From positions 1 through 64,000 of the forward strand of contig NZ_JALAMS010000049.1 in assembly GCF_026790145.1 (NCBI RefSeq): a stretch of DNA of 64,000 nt. Direction: 5' to 3'. The notes below the pieces were generated by a model. The model was not told the DNA's origin and did no database searches. It was given only the letters and a program-made list of their open reading frames with translations. Positions 16,776 to 26,089 of the stretch are shown here, piece by piece (within the stretch, counting starts at the first letter, position 1; every line of letters begins with the position of its first letter). The position numbers and the translations under genes are program-made. The DNA comes from Bacillus_I endophytica_A. Lineage in GTDB: Bacteria > Bacillota > Bacilli > Bacillales > Bacillaceae_H.

Positions 16776-17111
16776 TTAATCTTTGTATAATTGATAGATT
16801 CTTTTTAATTTTTGTTCCAACTGTTCAAAATGAACGAAACGAGCTTCTCTTACAAATTCAGTTCCTTCAATAAACAAAAGAAGTACTGGAACGGTAAAAA
16901 CTGAAAATTTGCCAGCAACCTCTTCTACATTGTTAGCGTTTATATAACCCAATTTGATACTTGGAAACTGCTCTAACAATACTCTTAGTTGTGGTAGAAC
17001 AGCGTGACATACTACGCATTCCGGTTTTGAGATATATAAGAAACTTAACTTGTGATTATTTATAAAATTATCTATTGAATCCAATGAAATTAATTCTGTC
17101 ACTTCTTTCAT
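16776..17111 (-). CDS. Thioredoxin family protein
   Basis: A 111-residue cytoplasmic thioredoxin-fold protein. The active site is CVVC in SKPECVVCHAVLPQL near residue 32, preceded by FLYIS and followed by the cis-proline segment FSVFTVPVLLLFIEGTE near residue 75. It has no signal peptide. The unusual ECVVCH active site differs from the classic WCGPC, as in the YdbP/YtpP-type relatives of Bacilli, so it is probably a specialised thiol reductase rather than TrxA. ATG at 17111 has GGAGGAATTGG upstream. It stands alone. Confidence 0.88.
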   Translation of the reverse strand: MKEVTELISLDSIDNFINNHKLSFLYISKPECVVCHAVLPQLRVLLEQFPSIKLGYINANNVEEVAGKFSVFTVPVLLLFIEGTEFVREARFVHFEQLEQKLKRIYQLYKD

Positions 17112-17505
17112 CCAATTCCTCCTTAGGATTAGAATGTATCTGACTTGAAATATAATAGATCCACCTTTTTCATGTCTATAAATCTGCTTTATATTTTATA
17201 AAAGGTGAACAGCGGTTTTTTAATGACTGAACAAGCTTCCTACCAAACAGTTAGTATATCGACTAACTCAAAAACTATCGTTATTTGAGATTTATCCTTT
17301 TCACTTCCTGAAATTCACGTTATCCAGTACATATTGGTAATTTTTTTATTTTTAGCATATTTTTAAAAATTCTATCAATATACAGTTTCTATTACTATAT
17401 AGATTATTTCTATAATTCACACCTTAAAACTAAAACTATAATAAAGAAAATAGTTTCACTTATTAGAAATACAAGGTTCAAAATAACATAAAAGTGGTGA
17501 ATATA
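17112..17505. other. Intergenic region between divergent genes
   Basis: No frame or RNA recognised. It contains a short dyad GTTAGT/ACTAAC near 17250-17267 and AT-rich promoter sequence for both flanking genes. Confidence 0.4.
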
Positions 17506-18198
17506 GTGAAAAAAGTAGTAGGAATTATAGGTGGAATGGGTCCATTAGCAACGATTGACTTAATGCAAAAAATAATCTCGCTTACCCCTGCTGAGAAAGA
17601 CCAAGATCATCTTCACCTTATAACGGATAATTTCCCTCAAATACCAGATCGAACAACAGCTATTTTAGGAAAAGGAACAGATCCTACTCCTTTTATGATT
17701 GAGTCTGCACACCGTTTAGAATCTGCAGGAGCAGACTTTCTTGTAGTAGCGTGCAACACAGCTCATTTCTTTGTTAAATCAGTAGAAAATGCTGTTAGTA
17801 TCCCTATTTTGCATATGCCTTTAGAGACGGCTAAGTTTTTAAAGAAACGTCATTTTAAAAAGGTAGGATTATTAGCTACGGATGGAACCATCAATACAAA
17901 ACTGTACCAACATAGTTGCTATCATTATAAAATAGAAGTTATTGAACCAACTATACGAATGCAAAGGGAAGTAATGGAAGGGATCTATGCCATTAAAGGA
18001 GGGAATTTAGAACAGGGTAGTTCTTACCTTTCGAAAATTGCGAGAAGCTTAATTGAAGAAGGAGCAGAAGCAATTATAGCAGGATGCACGGAAATTCCTT
18101 TAGTTCTTAAATCATCTTCAGCTTTTGTAATTATTGATCCAACAGAGATTTTAGCTCGAGCTGTAATCAAAAATGCCAATGATCTGATAAAGTGTTGA
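17506..18198 (+). CDS. Aspartate/glutamate racemase family protein
   Basis: A 230-residue amino-acid racemase of the RacX/YgeA type, cofactor-independent with two catalytic cysteines. Both are visible: VACNTAHFF near residue 80 and IAGCTEIPL near residue 190, along with the start KVVGIIGGMGPLATIDLM. It interconverts L- and D-amino acids; the RacX group has broad specificity and contributes D-amino acids to wall remodelling. GTG 17506 is preferred since GTG 17494 lacks a ribosome site, but both signals are weak. A LysR regulator follows 80 bases later on the same strand. Confidence 0.88.
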   Translation: MKKVVGIIGGMGPLATIDLMQKIISLTPAEKDQDHLHLITDNFPQIPDRTTAILGKGTDPTPFMIESAHRLESAGADFLVVACNTAHFFVKSVENAVSIPILHMPLETAKFLKKRHFKKVGLLATDGTINTKLYQHSCYHYKIEVIEPTIRMQREVMEGIYAIKGGNLEQGSSYLSKIARSLIEEGAEAIIAGCTEIPLVLKSSSAFVIIDPTEILARAVIKNANDLIKC

Positions 18199-18278
18199 TG
18201 GAGGTTAATATTAAGAATAGACATTCATTATAATAAAATATATCTACCCATTATGTATAAATAAGGAGCAATTAGAAA

Positions 18279-19148
18279 ATGAATATTGAAAACATTGAAG
18301 CTTTCCTATACGTTTGTCAACTAGGTAGTTTCAACAAAGCAGCAGAAGCTCTTTATTTAACTCAGCCTTCTGTTACAGCTCGTATCCAGTCATTAGAACG
18401 GGAGATGAATATAAAACTTTTTAATAGAGCCGGAAATAAAACATCATTAACAGAAAAAGGGGAATATTTCTTACCTCATGCTCAGAAAATTCTTCAATCT
18501 TATCAAGAAGCAACATATGGGTTGCAACAAGTCTTTATTCCTTATGAGTTAGTGATTGGGAGTGCCTTATCAATTTCAAACAATGTATTGCCAAATATCC
18601 TGCCAGCTTTCAAATCTGAATTTAAGGATGTTAGAATAAAACTCTTAACAGGGCATTCTAAAGATATTTTACGTAAGGTCATTAACAAAGAAGTTGACTT
18701 CGGAATTATAAGAACGGAGGCTCATTCTCAAATTGAATCTATTCATCTTTATAATGACCCCATAGGCCTTTTTGTTCCACGGAATCATCCATTTTTAAAA
18801 AAAGAAAAAGTAACAATAGAAGACATAGGAGAGCACCCCCTTATCTTATTTGATTACGGCTCTATGGATTGGCTTTTCATTCATAGATTATTCTTAAGCA
18901 AAGGAATAAATCCTAATATATATTTAGAAGTAGATAATATGGAAACTGCCAAAAATCTAGTACTGCAAGGATTAGGTATTAGTTTCTTGCCTGCGCATTG
19001 TGTGCAAAAAGAAATCGAACATAATAAATTATTCAGAGTAGAAATGGACCCAGATATAAAGACTAATATTAGTATTGATTTTATATACCTAAAAGGAAAA
19101 TCAGAGTCTGTATTTATGGATTTTTTTAAGAAGAAAATGTTTGAATAA
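18279..19148 (+). CDS. LysR family transcriptional regulator
   Basis: A 289-residue LysR regulator. The winged helix-turn-helix spans residues 1-60 (NIENIEAFLYVCQLGSFNKAAEALYLTQPSVTARIQSLE), followed by a linker helix and a periplasmic-binding-like effector domain from about residue 88 (ELVIGSALSISNNVLPNILPAF). ATG 18279 lies behind AAGGAG. It follows the racemase gene in the same direction, so it may be co-transcribed with it and control it, although LysR genes are more often divergent from their targets. The effector is unknown. Confidence 0.9.
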   Translation: MNIENIEAFLYVCQLGSFNKAAEALYLTQPSVTARIQSLEREMNIKLFNRAGNKTSLTEKGEYFLPHAQKILQSYQEATYGLQQVFIPYELVIGSALSISNNVLPNILPAFKSEFKDVRIKLLTGHSKDILRKVINKEVDFGIIRTEAHSQIESIHLYNDPIGLFVPRNHPFLKKEKVTIEDIGEHPLILFDYGSMDWLFIHRLFLSKGINPNIYLEVDNMETAKNLVLQGLGISFLPAHCVQKEIEHNKLFRVEMDPDIKTNISIDFIYLKGKSESVFMDFFKKKMFE

Positions 19149-19151
19149 CAA

Positions 19152-19230
19152 TAAATCGGTTGACTATCAACCGGTTTATTGTTATTTTACACTCATAAAG
19201 AAAGCCTTTGCTCAGCATGAGCAAAGATTT
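19152..19230 (+). terminator. Two consecutive hairpins after the LysR gene
   Basis: GGTTGA/TCAACC lies at 19158-19174. CTTTGCTCA pairs with TGAGCAAAG at 19206-19226, followed by ATTTTA. The second has the same CTTTGCT core as the hairpins at 11136 and 11955. Confidence 0.6.
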
Positions 19231-19416
19231 TACATAACTGATCCTTTAATATAATTACTCTTCAATGAACGAGCTTCTGCCACTTTACTTTAAGAGTTTT
19301 GGGGTAAGAGCTTTATTCAATTTATCAGAAAAAAATTAAGAAACTTAGATTTTATTTTCACATAGGGAATTATTTCAATGGTATAATTATGTGATAAACT
19401 TAGTGAGGTGAACAAT

Positions 19417-20589
19417 ATGAAACTTACTACAGATCAAACAAAGGGAGAAAAAAAAGTGCCAGTATATTCAAGAACAAACCCATTTCAAGCAAAGGTGCTC
19501 AAAAATATTAATTTAAATCATGAGGGATCTAATAAAGAAACAAGACATATTGAATTATCTTTAAAAGATTCAGGATTTTCTTACGTTCCAGGTGATGCTT
19601 TAGGTATTGTACCTGAAAATGATCAAGAATTAGTAGCTGAACTTCTGACAGAAATGCAATGGGATGGAGAACAAGTTGTAACGATTAATAAGAAAGGTGA
19701 TACACTTCCACTGAAGGAAGCGTTGACAACTTATTTCGAAATTACGTTACTAACAAAGAAGATTTTACAACAAGCAGCACAGTTTACAGAAAGTGAAGAG
19801 CTAAAAGCGCTTTTAGATGCTGAAGATGTAAGTAAAGTAAAGGAATATATTTATGGACGCGATTTACTTGATATGTTACGTGACTTTGGTCCGTGGAAGG
19901 CTTCTGCCCAAGAAATCGTATCTCTTTTAAGAAAAATTCCACCACGCCTTTATTCGATTGCAAGCAGTTTAGCTGCAAATCCGGATGAAGTACATTTAAC
20001 AATTGGTGTTGTACGTTATACATCTTACGACAGGGACCGAAAAGGAGTTTGTTCGGTTCAATGCGCAGAACGTGCAGAAGCAGGGGATACACTTCCAATC
20101 TTTATTCAACCAAATAAACATTTTCATCTGCCGGAATCAGAAGAAACAAATATTATTATGGTTGGTCCAGGAACTGGGATTGCACCATTCCGTTCATTTA
20201 TTGAGGAACGTGCAGTAAATAAAGGTAATGGGAAGTCGTGGTTATTCTTTGGTGATCAGTATTCAGCAACAGATTTTCTTTATCAAGACGAGTTAGAGAA
20301 GTATCAAGAAGAGGGCGTACTTACAAAGTTAGACACGGCGTTCTCTCGTGATACAGAACAAAAGGTATATGTACAGCATAAAATGCTTGAAAACAGCAAG
20401 GAATTGTATCAATGGCTACAAGATGGAGCTTATTTCTATGTTTGTGGAGATAAGGAGTATATGGCAAAAGACGTTCACGAAGCATTGATTTCCATTATCG
20501 AAAAAGAAGGAAACATGAGTCGTGAAGAAGCCGAAGAACAGCTAGCAGCTATGAAAAAAGAAAAACGTTATCAGCGTGATGTATATTAA
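19417..20589 (+). CDS. CysJ-like sulfite reductase flavoprotein lacking the flavodoxin domain
   Basis: A 390-residue reductase corresponding to the C-terminal two thirds of sulfite reductase alpha subunit. It has the connecting and FAD-binding domain (residues 20-240, with PPRLYSIASS and GVCSVQCAERA) and the NADPH-binding domain (MVGPGTGIAPFRSF near residue 250, YVCGDKEYMAKDV near residue 350), closing with KRYQRDVY, the normal CysJ end. The N-terminal FMN flavodoxin domain (about 200 residues) is absent, and the frame starts cleanly at ATG 19417 behind GTGAGGTG. It may pass electrons to a separate flavodoxin or ferredoxin. No cysI is adjacent. Confidence 0.88.
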   Translation: MKLTTDQTKGEKKVPVYSRTNPFQAKVLKNINLNHEGSNKETRHIELSLKDSGFSYVPGDALGIVPENDQELVAELLTEMQWDGEQVVTINKKGDTLPLKEALTTYFEITLLTKKILQQAAQFTESEELKALLDAEDVSKVKEYIYGRDLLDMLRDFGPWKASAQEIVSLLRKIPPRLYSIASSLAANPDEVHLTIGVVRYTSYDRDRKGVCSVQCAERAEAGDTLPIFIQPNKHFHLPESEETNIIMVGPGTGIAPFRSFIEERAVNKGNGKSWLFFGDQYSATDFLYQDELEKYQEEGVLTKLDTAFSRDTEQKVYVQHKMLENSKELYQWLQDGAYFYVCGDKEYMAKDVHEALISIIEKEGNMSREEAEEQLAAMKKEKRYQRDVY

Positions 20590-20601
20590 GATAGATTAGA
20601 T

Positions 20602-20656
20602 AAAAAGAACAACCCCATTTCACCTTAGGTATGTGTAATGGGGTTGTTCTTTTTAT
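20602..20656. terminator. Strong bidirectional terminator
   Basis: AAAAAGAACAACCCCAT pairs perfectly with ATGGGGTTGTTCTTTTT across a 19-base loop. It serves the CysJ-like gene and the convergent AraC-type gene, whose stop lies in it. Confidence 0.9.
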
Positions 20657-21729
20657 TTCGTTTGATTAATAAGCTCTATGTATTGTGAATCTCCATATCC
20701 TATTGTTGGGAAAAGATTAAATAACCTATTCATTAATTCTGGTGTTGGTAAATCTTTATTTTTAGAAATATACTTTGTTACTGCATTATTTTCTTTCAGC
20801 ATATCTAAATATATATCTATTGCCTGATACATGACTGGAAGTAGTTCATGTGATGGTTTCTTATGATTTACCAATACTTCGTTGTATACAGAATAATAAT
20901 TACCTAGTTCAAGTTCAGTTTGGCTTACTTTAAATTCATCTTCTCTGAAGCTATTTAAGAACACTTTGCCATCATACCCAGATTGTTCAAGATAGGAAAG
21001 TAATGTAAGTAGGTTCATTTGACAAAACATGTCTTCACCAAACCATAAAACAATACATGTATACTCTTTATTAAAAAGATTGTCTAATAGGTTGATAACC
21101 TTTTTAATATACTTTTCTACTGGTTCATGATGTCCCGATGCTCGTGTTTTTATAAACTCTTCATTAAAAACATGTGTAGTAGTCGCGTTTACACACATTG
21201 CTTCATTAAATGGAACGTAATCAGCATCTCCCATTAGTTTTTTATCTTTAAACTCTTCATACATAACCTGCCCATTCAATATGTTGAGTACATATTTATC
21301 AAAAAACTCACTCTTCTTATTTTGTAACTGTTCAACCTCCATTTTTCTAGAAATATTCATTTTACACCATTCCTTGTCTTTATTTATAGTGAGTTTAACA
21401 AATGATTGAACAGGCATCTTGTTAACTTGAAATTCTCTTGGATTTACACCAAAAACGGTTTTAAAAGCCCTACTATATGCTTCTTGTGAAGAATAATCGT
21501 AATTAAAGGCAATATCAATGATCTTTCTATCCTTTGTCAAATCTATCGTAGATAAATACAATCTTCTAAGAAGAATATAACGCCTAATACTTATACCTGT
21601 GACTTGATGGAACTTAAAAGAACAATAATAAGGAGAATACCCGATATAATGAGATCATTCATCTAGCGAAAATTTATTTTTTAATTTGTCTTCAATCCAA
21701 TCAATCATAAGCTGTATATGTTCATTCAT
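20653..21729 (-). pseudogene. AraC-type regulator fused to a DUF1835-like domain, premature stop
   Basis: Read from ATG 21729 (behind GAGGAG) the frame encodes MNEHIQLMIDWIEDKLKN and then stops at TGA 21655-21657 (codon 25). After the stop it continues as the two AraC helix-turn-helix motifs (YSPYYCSFKFHQVTG, then IIDIAFNYDYSSQEAYSRAF, FGVNPREFQ) and a large C-terminal domain with NGQVMYEEF and CIVLWFGEDMFCQMNLL, resembling DUF1835. One base change (TTA or TTG to TGA) explains the stop. The full length would be 358 residues. Downstream codons remain intact, so the lesion is recent, or reinitiation yields a protein lacking the first DNA-binding helix. Confidence 0.8.
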
Positions 21730-22090
21730 TTATCTCACTCCTCAAGAAAATTATAAGAGGTATCAAATTCTTCCTTTTGATATTTGTTGTGATTTATAAA
21801 ATTTAAAATGGTACAAAGCTTGAAAAGCAAAGTTTTTCTCAAGATTTTGTTCTTCCATCAGCTTCTCAATAAATTATTTTTCTGTTCTAAATCACCTAAA
21901 GGTATCTAGTTGATTGATGAAAAAGTCTTCTTGATCTTTATGAAACCCTTTCATTATTTGATTATTTCACATTACAACACGTCCGTAAAAGTATTGAAAA
22001 TAGGAAAGTAGGAGAAGATAGATGAATGACTAGATAAGATATACAAGCGTGCAGGTTAAATCATTGGGTAAAGGGGGGAGTTCCTAGACA
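21730..22090. other. Intergenic region between divergent genes
   Basis: No gene or RNA recognised. It ends with the GGGGGGAG ribosome site of the gerAB-like gene. Confidence 0.45.
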
Positions 22091-23209
22091 GTGGAGAAAG
22101 CCAAAATTAGCGTTATTCAGCTATTTGCCTTGATGTTTATATTTGAGATGGGGACTGCAGTTGTCACAAGTTATGGAATAAATGCGAAAAAAGATGTCTG
22201 GCTGGCCATTCTTTTAGGAATGTTTGTAGGAGTAGTCTTTTTTTTCGTTTATTACTTTTTATTTCGACAATATCCCAACTTACCTCTTACTGGACATACT
22301 AGAAAAATATTTGGTAAATACTTAGGGTGGATTATTGGCTTGTTATACGTTCTCTACTTTTTGTATAATGCTGCCGATAATATACGTAGTTTCGGGGATT
22401 TGCTGCTTTCATCGATATTACCGCAAACCCCATTACTAGCCATTATTATCCTATTCGTTCTCACCATGTGTTATGTACTTTATCTAGGGATTGAAGTAGT
22501 AGGGAGAACAGCGGAAGTATTTATCGTCATATTAATTTTATTTGGGATAACTGGAAATTTTCTTGCTCTTATTTCAGGCGATATTGACTTAGATAAAGTT
22601 CAGCCGTTTCTGGAAAACGGGTGGACACCCATCTTAACGACGGCCCTTCTGGAGACTAGCAATTTTCCTTTTAATCAATTGATTGTCTTTATGATGTTAC
22701 TTCCTTATTTAAATCGCCCTAGATTAGTAAAAAAAGTATGGTTGTTTGCCTTGATTTCAAGCGGGCTTATCTTATCTTGGACAGCAAGTTTAAATATCGC
22801 TATCATTGGTGTTGAAGAAGTAAAGAAATCTACTTTTCCTTTGTTGTTAACCGTTGGAAAGATCAATCTTCTTGAATTTATTCAACGCCTAGATGTTATT
22901 GTTGTATTTACTTTGTTGATTACGGTGTTTTTCAAAGCATCCATCTTCTTCTATGGTGCCCTAATTGGAATCGTAGATTTGTTTAAATTAAAAAATCATC
23001 AGCAGATTATTTTACCCATTGCTTTTATTATCATCTTTTTGTCAATGGCTATGGCCTCCAGTTATTCAGAACACACAGAGGAAGGTATCTATTTCACCCG
23101 TTATATTATTATTTATTTCCATGTTATTATTCCATTGCTAATGCTGCTTGTTACCCTAATTCGTAACCGTTTCAAGAAGAAAGGTCGATTAAAATCAAAT
23201 GGAACATAA
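22091..23209 (+). CDS. GerAB-type spore germination permease (orphan B subunit)
   Basis: A 372-residue membrane protein with ten predicted helices, of the GerAB/ArcD/ProY (APC superfamily) type. The N-terminus KISVIQLFALMFIFEMGTAVV and the helix-3 region LYVLYFLYNAADNIRSFGDLL are typical of germinant-receptor B subunits, which bind the germinant in the spore inner membrane. It normally works with A and C subunits encoded beside it; neither is present here, so it is an orphan. GTG 22091 lies 11 bases from GGGGGGAG. It may pair with subunits encoded elsewhere. A terminator follows. Confidence 0.88.
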   Translation: MEKAKISVIQLFALMFIFEMGTAVVTSYGINAKKDVWLAILLGMFVGVVFFFVYYFLFRQYPNLPLTGHTRKIFGKYLGWIIGLLYVLYFLYNAADNIRSFGDLLLSSILPQTPLLAIIILFVLTMCYVLYLGIEVVGRTAEVFIVILILFGITGNFLALISGDIDLDKVQPFLENGWTPILTTALLETSNFPFNQLIVFMMLLPYLNRPRLVKKVWLFALISSGLILSWTASLNIAIIGVEEVKKSTFPLLLTVGKINLLEFIQRLDVIVVFTLLITVFFKASIFFYGALIGIVDLFKLKNHQQIILPIAFIIIFLSMAMASSYSEHTEEGIYFTRYIIIYFHVIIPLLMLLVTLIRNRFKKKGRLKSNGT

Positions 23210-23285
23210 TAACCTCTATGCTATATTCCAAAACCATCGTATTTAAACGAAGGCAAAGACTTTTTGATTGTCAGGAACAAATGAT

Positions 23286-23317
23286 AAAAAGGATTTCCAA
23301 TTGGGAATCCTTTTTTC
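23286..23317 (+). terminator. Terminator after the gerAB-like gene
   Basis: AAAAAGGATT pairs with AATCCTTTTT around a CCAATTGG core. Confidence 0.8.
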
Positions 23318-23384
23318 TTCGCATAAAGTAGATTATATGAACGGAAGATGTCTGTTTTATGTATTAAAAATAGGGAGTTAAACG

Positions 23385-23630
23385 CTACTTCCCTTTTGTC
23401 TTAAAAAAGAGGGATGTGATAAGAAAGATGATACCGTTCACAAAAAGAAGGAGGCCATAAGCGAACCCTGCTGCACCAGCACCAAAAGGATTGTTAGTAT
23501 AATACACAATAATAAGAATACTCATAGTAGTGGCTATAGGAGCCCATAGTAAGGAGACAACTACACCTGAGATGATCCATCTTTTTCGATTCCTCAAAGA
23601 AACCTTGATCACAATGAAATTTACCATCAT
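23385..23630 (-). CDS. Small membrane protein, unknown function
   Basis: An 81-residue protein with two clear helices (WIISGVVVSLLWAPIATTMSILIIV and GFAYGLLLFVNGIIFLITSLFF) and a short basic loop NRKR. The ATG at 23630 has a poor ribosome site. An in-frame extension upstream to ATT 23672 adds FDFLSITSLIVGW, which completes a first membrane helix, and sits seven bases after a perfect AAAGGAGG (complement of 23681-23688). The longer form of 95 residues with an ATT start is therefore possible. No family was recognised. Confidence 0.65.
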   Translation of the reverse strand: MMVNFIVIKVSLRNRKRWIISGVVVSLLWAPIATTMSILIIVYYTNNPFGAGAAGFAYGLLLFVNGIIFLITSLFFKTKGK

Positions 23631-23931
23631 CCATCCTACGATTAGGCTTGTTATAGATAAGAAATCAAAAATATTTCATTCCTCCTTTCACAATGAATAT
23701 TAGAAAGAAAAATTTTATATAAGTTAGACGGATAGGGATTGAAAAAAGTTCGTAAAGTTATAAAAATAAACCTATAAAGTTCCAGTGGAGGTAGTATAGT
23801 AAATAATACAAGTAAAAGTTAAGTGGATCTGTGTATTATAAAGATAAAATTCATTGATGTTTTGAAATCATCCAATTCTTAATTATTAAAGAGAATAGTG
23901 AAATGATATATGAAAGAAAAAGGGAGAGCGT

Positions 23932-24469
23932 ATGAAATTTAATTAGGATTTAAGTGGTGATGGTTGGGCCAATGGGTTTATTGAAATTAACTCTAAAAGG
24001 TTTGAGTTTAGTCCAAGTTATGTAACAGATGCTTTTGGAGATTTATTACGCAGTCTCGTTTCCTTACTAACACATGAAGAAGAATTAGAAACGCTTATTT
24101 GGGATGAGGAACCACGCGGAGTGGAATGGGCTTTTGTTCGTAAACACAATGAGACGTTATCTATCAAAATCACTATATATGAAGAAGGTGAAGATGCTTA
24201 TGACAGGAGTAAGCAAAAGGGGGAAGCCTTGATAGATATCGATTGTCTTTTTATAGATTTTATTAAGGAAGTAGTAAGGGAAGCTGATCAATTACTAATT
24301 ACTAATGGCATCTTAGGTTACCGAAATTTATGGGGCATGCACGAGTTCCCATTAAGCAGTTATTTGCAACTAAAAGATTCTTTGAAAAGTAAAGAAATAA
24401 GAACAATAGATGAAAAAAAACAACTTAAGAGAGGAGTTTCATATTCTTCATGCTTTGGTAGAAGAATAG
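23932..24469 (+). pseudogene. Immunity-like hypothetical protein with two lesions
   Basis: From ATG 23932 the frame reads MKFN, stop (TAG 23944-23946), then DLSGDGWANGFIEINSKRF, FSPSYVTDAFGDLLRSLVSLL and on to DEKK. A +1 insertion in the A8 run before 24421 then shifts the frame; with seven A the protein ends NLREEFHILHALVEE at TAG 24467-24469. The N-terminal WDLSGDGWANGFIEIN-type layout resembles hypothetical and polymorphic-toxin immunity-like proteins of Bacilli. Restored length is about 178 residues. A nonsense codon plus a frameshift make it a pseudogene unless both are errors. Confidence 0.7.
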
Positions 24470-24630
24470 GTTCCTGTAATGAACATTTCAATTATTTAAA
24501 ATAAGGTATGATTAAAGATTACTACGTTGACAGTTATAACATTTATATGAGAAACAGTAGGCACGTTTTATTATTTCCTATCTATGAAACTTTACGTTGA
24601 ATTCCTATCTAAAAGAAAGGGGAACCAAAT

Positions 24631-24795
24631 ATAAAGCTTAAAAGTAATAGACTGCTGTTACAAGCTCTTGACCTTAATTTAATCGAGGCTGCAGCTTAGC
24701 GTGATACACGGGCAATCGAAACTATGGGATACAAAACCAATGGTGAATGGACAAGTCCTGATTTTTTTGAAGCTGTATATATCGATAATATATAA
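24631..24795 (+). pseudogene. GNAT acetyltransferase N-terminal fragment
   Basis: The frame LKSNRLLLQALDLNLIEAAA, stop (TAG 24697-24699), RDTRAIETMGYKTNGEWTSPDFFEAV is the N-terminal part of a GNAT acetyltransferase. AAAGGGG at 24615-24621 remains as a ribosome site but the start codon is gone (ATA). The rest of the gene (about 110 residues) is missing. A terminator-like hairpin follows. Confidence 0.6.
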
Positions 24796-24815
24796 AATTT
24801 GCATAAATAAGAAAG

Positions 24816-24854
24816 AAGCCATGGAGTCCTTTATTAATAAGGAGACCTTGGCTT
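24816..24854 (+). terminator. Hairpin after the GNAT fragment
   Basis: AAGCCA-GG-TCCTT pairs with AAGGA-CC-TGGCTT with small mismatches, a relic terminator; only a weak T-tract follows. Confidence 0.5.
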
Positions 24855-24926
24855 ACTAAATTTCTTGAAGATACCTTATGTTGAGTGAATTAAGAATGCA
24901 TATGATATACATTTAGATTCACTTGT

Positions 24927-25754
24927 TTAACCACTACTTTTAATCTGTTTATAAACTTTTAAATCTTCAATAATAAAGTAACTAGGGAATTTAGTATGTT
25001 TATTTGGATTTCCTGGCCATGTACCTCCAACTGCCAAATTTAAAATAAAAAACATTGGTTCTTGTGGAATACCTTGTTTAGAAGTGAAAATATGTTTATC
25101 ATCAACATACCAATGAATTGAATTCTTAGTCCATATAATGGAGTACTTATGAAAAGTAGCGACATTATCAATTTCAAATGTAGCATAAGACCGATACTTT
25201 GTTTTTTCTTCCCAGTGGTTAACATAATACACCTTATATGGATTACTTCCTATAGCTTCTAAAATATCGATTTCCGGCAATTCATCTCCACTTGATGGAA
25301 GCATCCAAAAAGCAGGGAATAATCCTTTACCTTCTGGAATTTTAGCTATGATTTCAATTTTTCCATATCTAACTTCGAATTTTCCTTTTGTTGTAATTCT
25401 GGATGAGGTATATTGTTGACCATGGTGCTTTTTTTGTTTTGCCATTATATAAAGCTTTCCGTCTCTATATGATGCATTTTCTTGTAGATAAAATTGCAAT
25501 TCATCGATATTTCCCTTCCGTTGAAGTTTAGTCCATTTTGATGAATCAAACATTTGAAAATCTTCATGCCACACCATTTCCCATGATTTATGGGTTTCTT
25601 TTTTATTTTTACCTGTTTTCTTTTTAATTGGTTGAACATGATTGTTGTCTTTCTGTTGTAGCATTATAGGTAAACTTATAGTAAAACACACGATTACACC
25701 GATAATAAGGACAAAAATAAATAGTTTCAACACTATACTCCCTTTAGAATTCAT
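24927..25754 (-). CDS. Secreted or membrane-anchored glycoside hydrolase family 16 beta-glucanase
   Basis: A 275-residue GH16 enzyme. An N-terminal hydrophobic segment (residues 8-32) is a signal peptide or anchor, followed by a basic linker rich in Lys. The catalytic domain starts WEMVWHEDFQMFDSSKW, has GKIEIIAKIPEGKGLFPAFWMLP, the catalytic motif EIDILE near residue 165 (nucleophile and acid/base Glu flanking Asp), and FILNLAVGGTWPG. It hydrolyses beta-1,3 or mixed-linked glucan such as laminarin, outside the cell. No other polysaccharide genes are adjacent. Confidence 0.9.
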   Translation of the reverse strand: MNSKGSIVLKLFIFVLIIGVIVCFTISLPIMLQQKDNNHVQPIKKKTGKNKKETHKSWEMVWHEDFQMFDSSKWTKLQRKGNIDELQFYLQENASYRDGKLYIMAKQKKHHGQQYTSSRITTKGKFEVRYGKIEIIAKIPEGKGLFPAFWMLPSSGDELPEIDILEAIGSNPYKVYYVNHWEEKTKYRSYATFEIDNVATFHKYSIIWTKNSIHWYVDDKHIFTSKQGIPQEPMFFILNLAVGGTWPGNPNKHTKFPSYFIIEDLKVYKQIKSSG

Positions 25755-26089
25755 GTTTTATATACCATTTTCACTCTCACTTAATATATGAAGAGGAGAT
25801 TTAATCTTATGCCTGTTGAGAGGTAATAAAGATATCTCAAATTGACAATTAGGTTATTTCATTAAGAGATCAAGTTGTTGAACTTTAGGGTGGTAATATT
25901 TATAGGGATGGGCTTTATACTGAACTAAATCATGAGTCTGAAAATTTATATCAAGCAAATTCTAAGATTTGAGAAAATCGATTTCTCCTGTATTGAGAAA
26001 TCGTTTTTTTATTATTCATAAAAACTGCCTTAAATGCTTAGACTTAGCAAGAGTAAAGCTGCCCAAATAAATAATATGAATAAAATTGT
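25755..26089. other. Intergenic region with terminator
   Basis: CGATTTCTC (25979-25987) pairs with GAGAAATCG (25995-26003), followed by seven T, so a plus-strand transcript ended here. The sequence before it has only a short frame YRDGLYTELNHESENLYQ near 25899-25970, possibly the tail of a lost gene. Confidence 0.5.
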
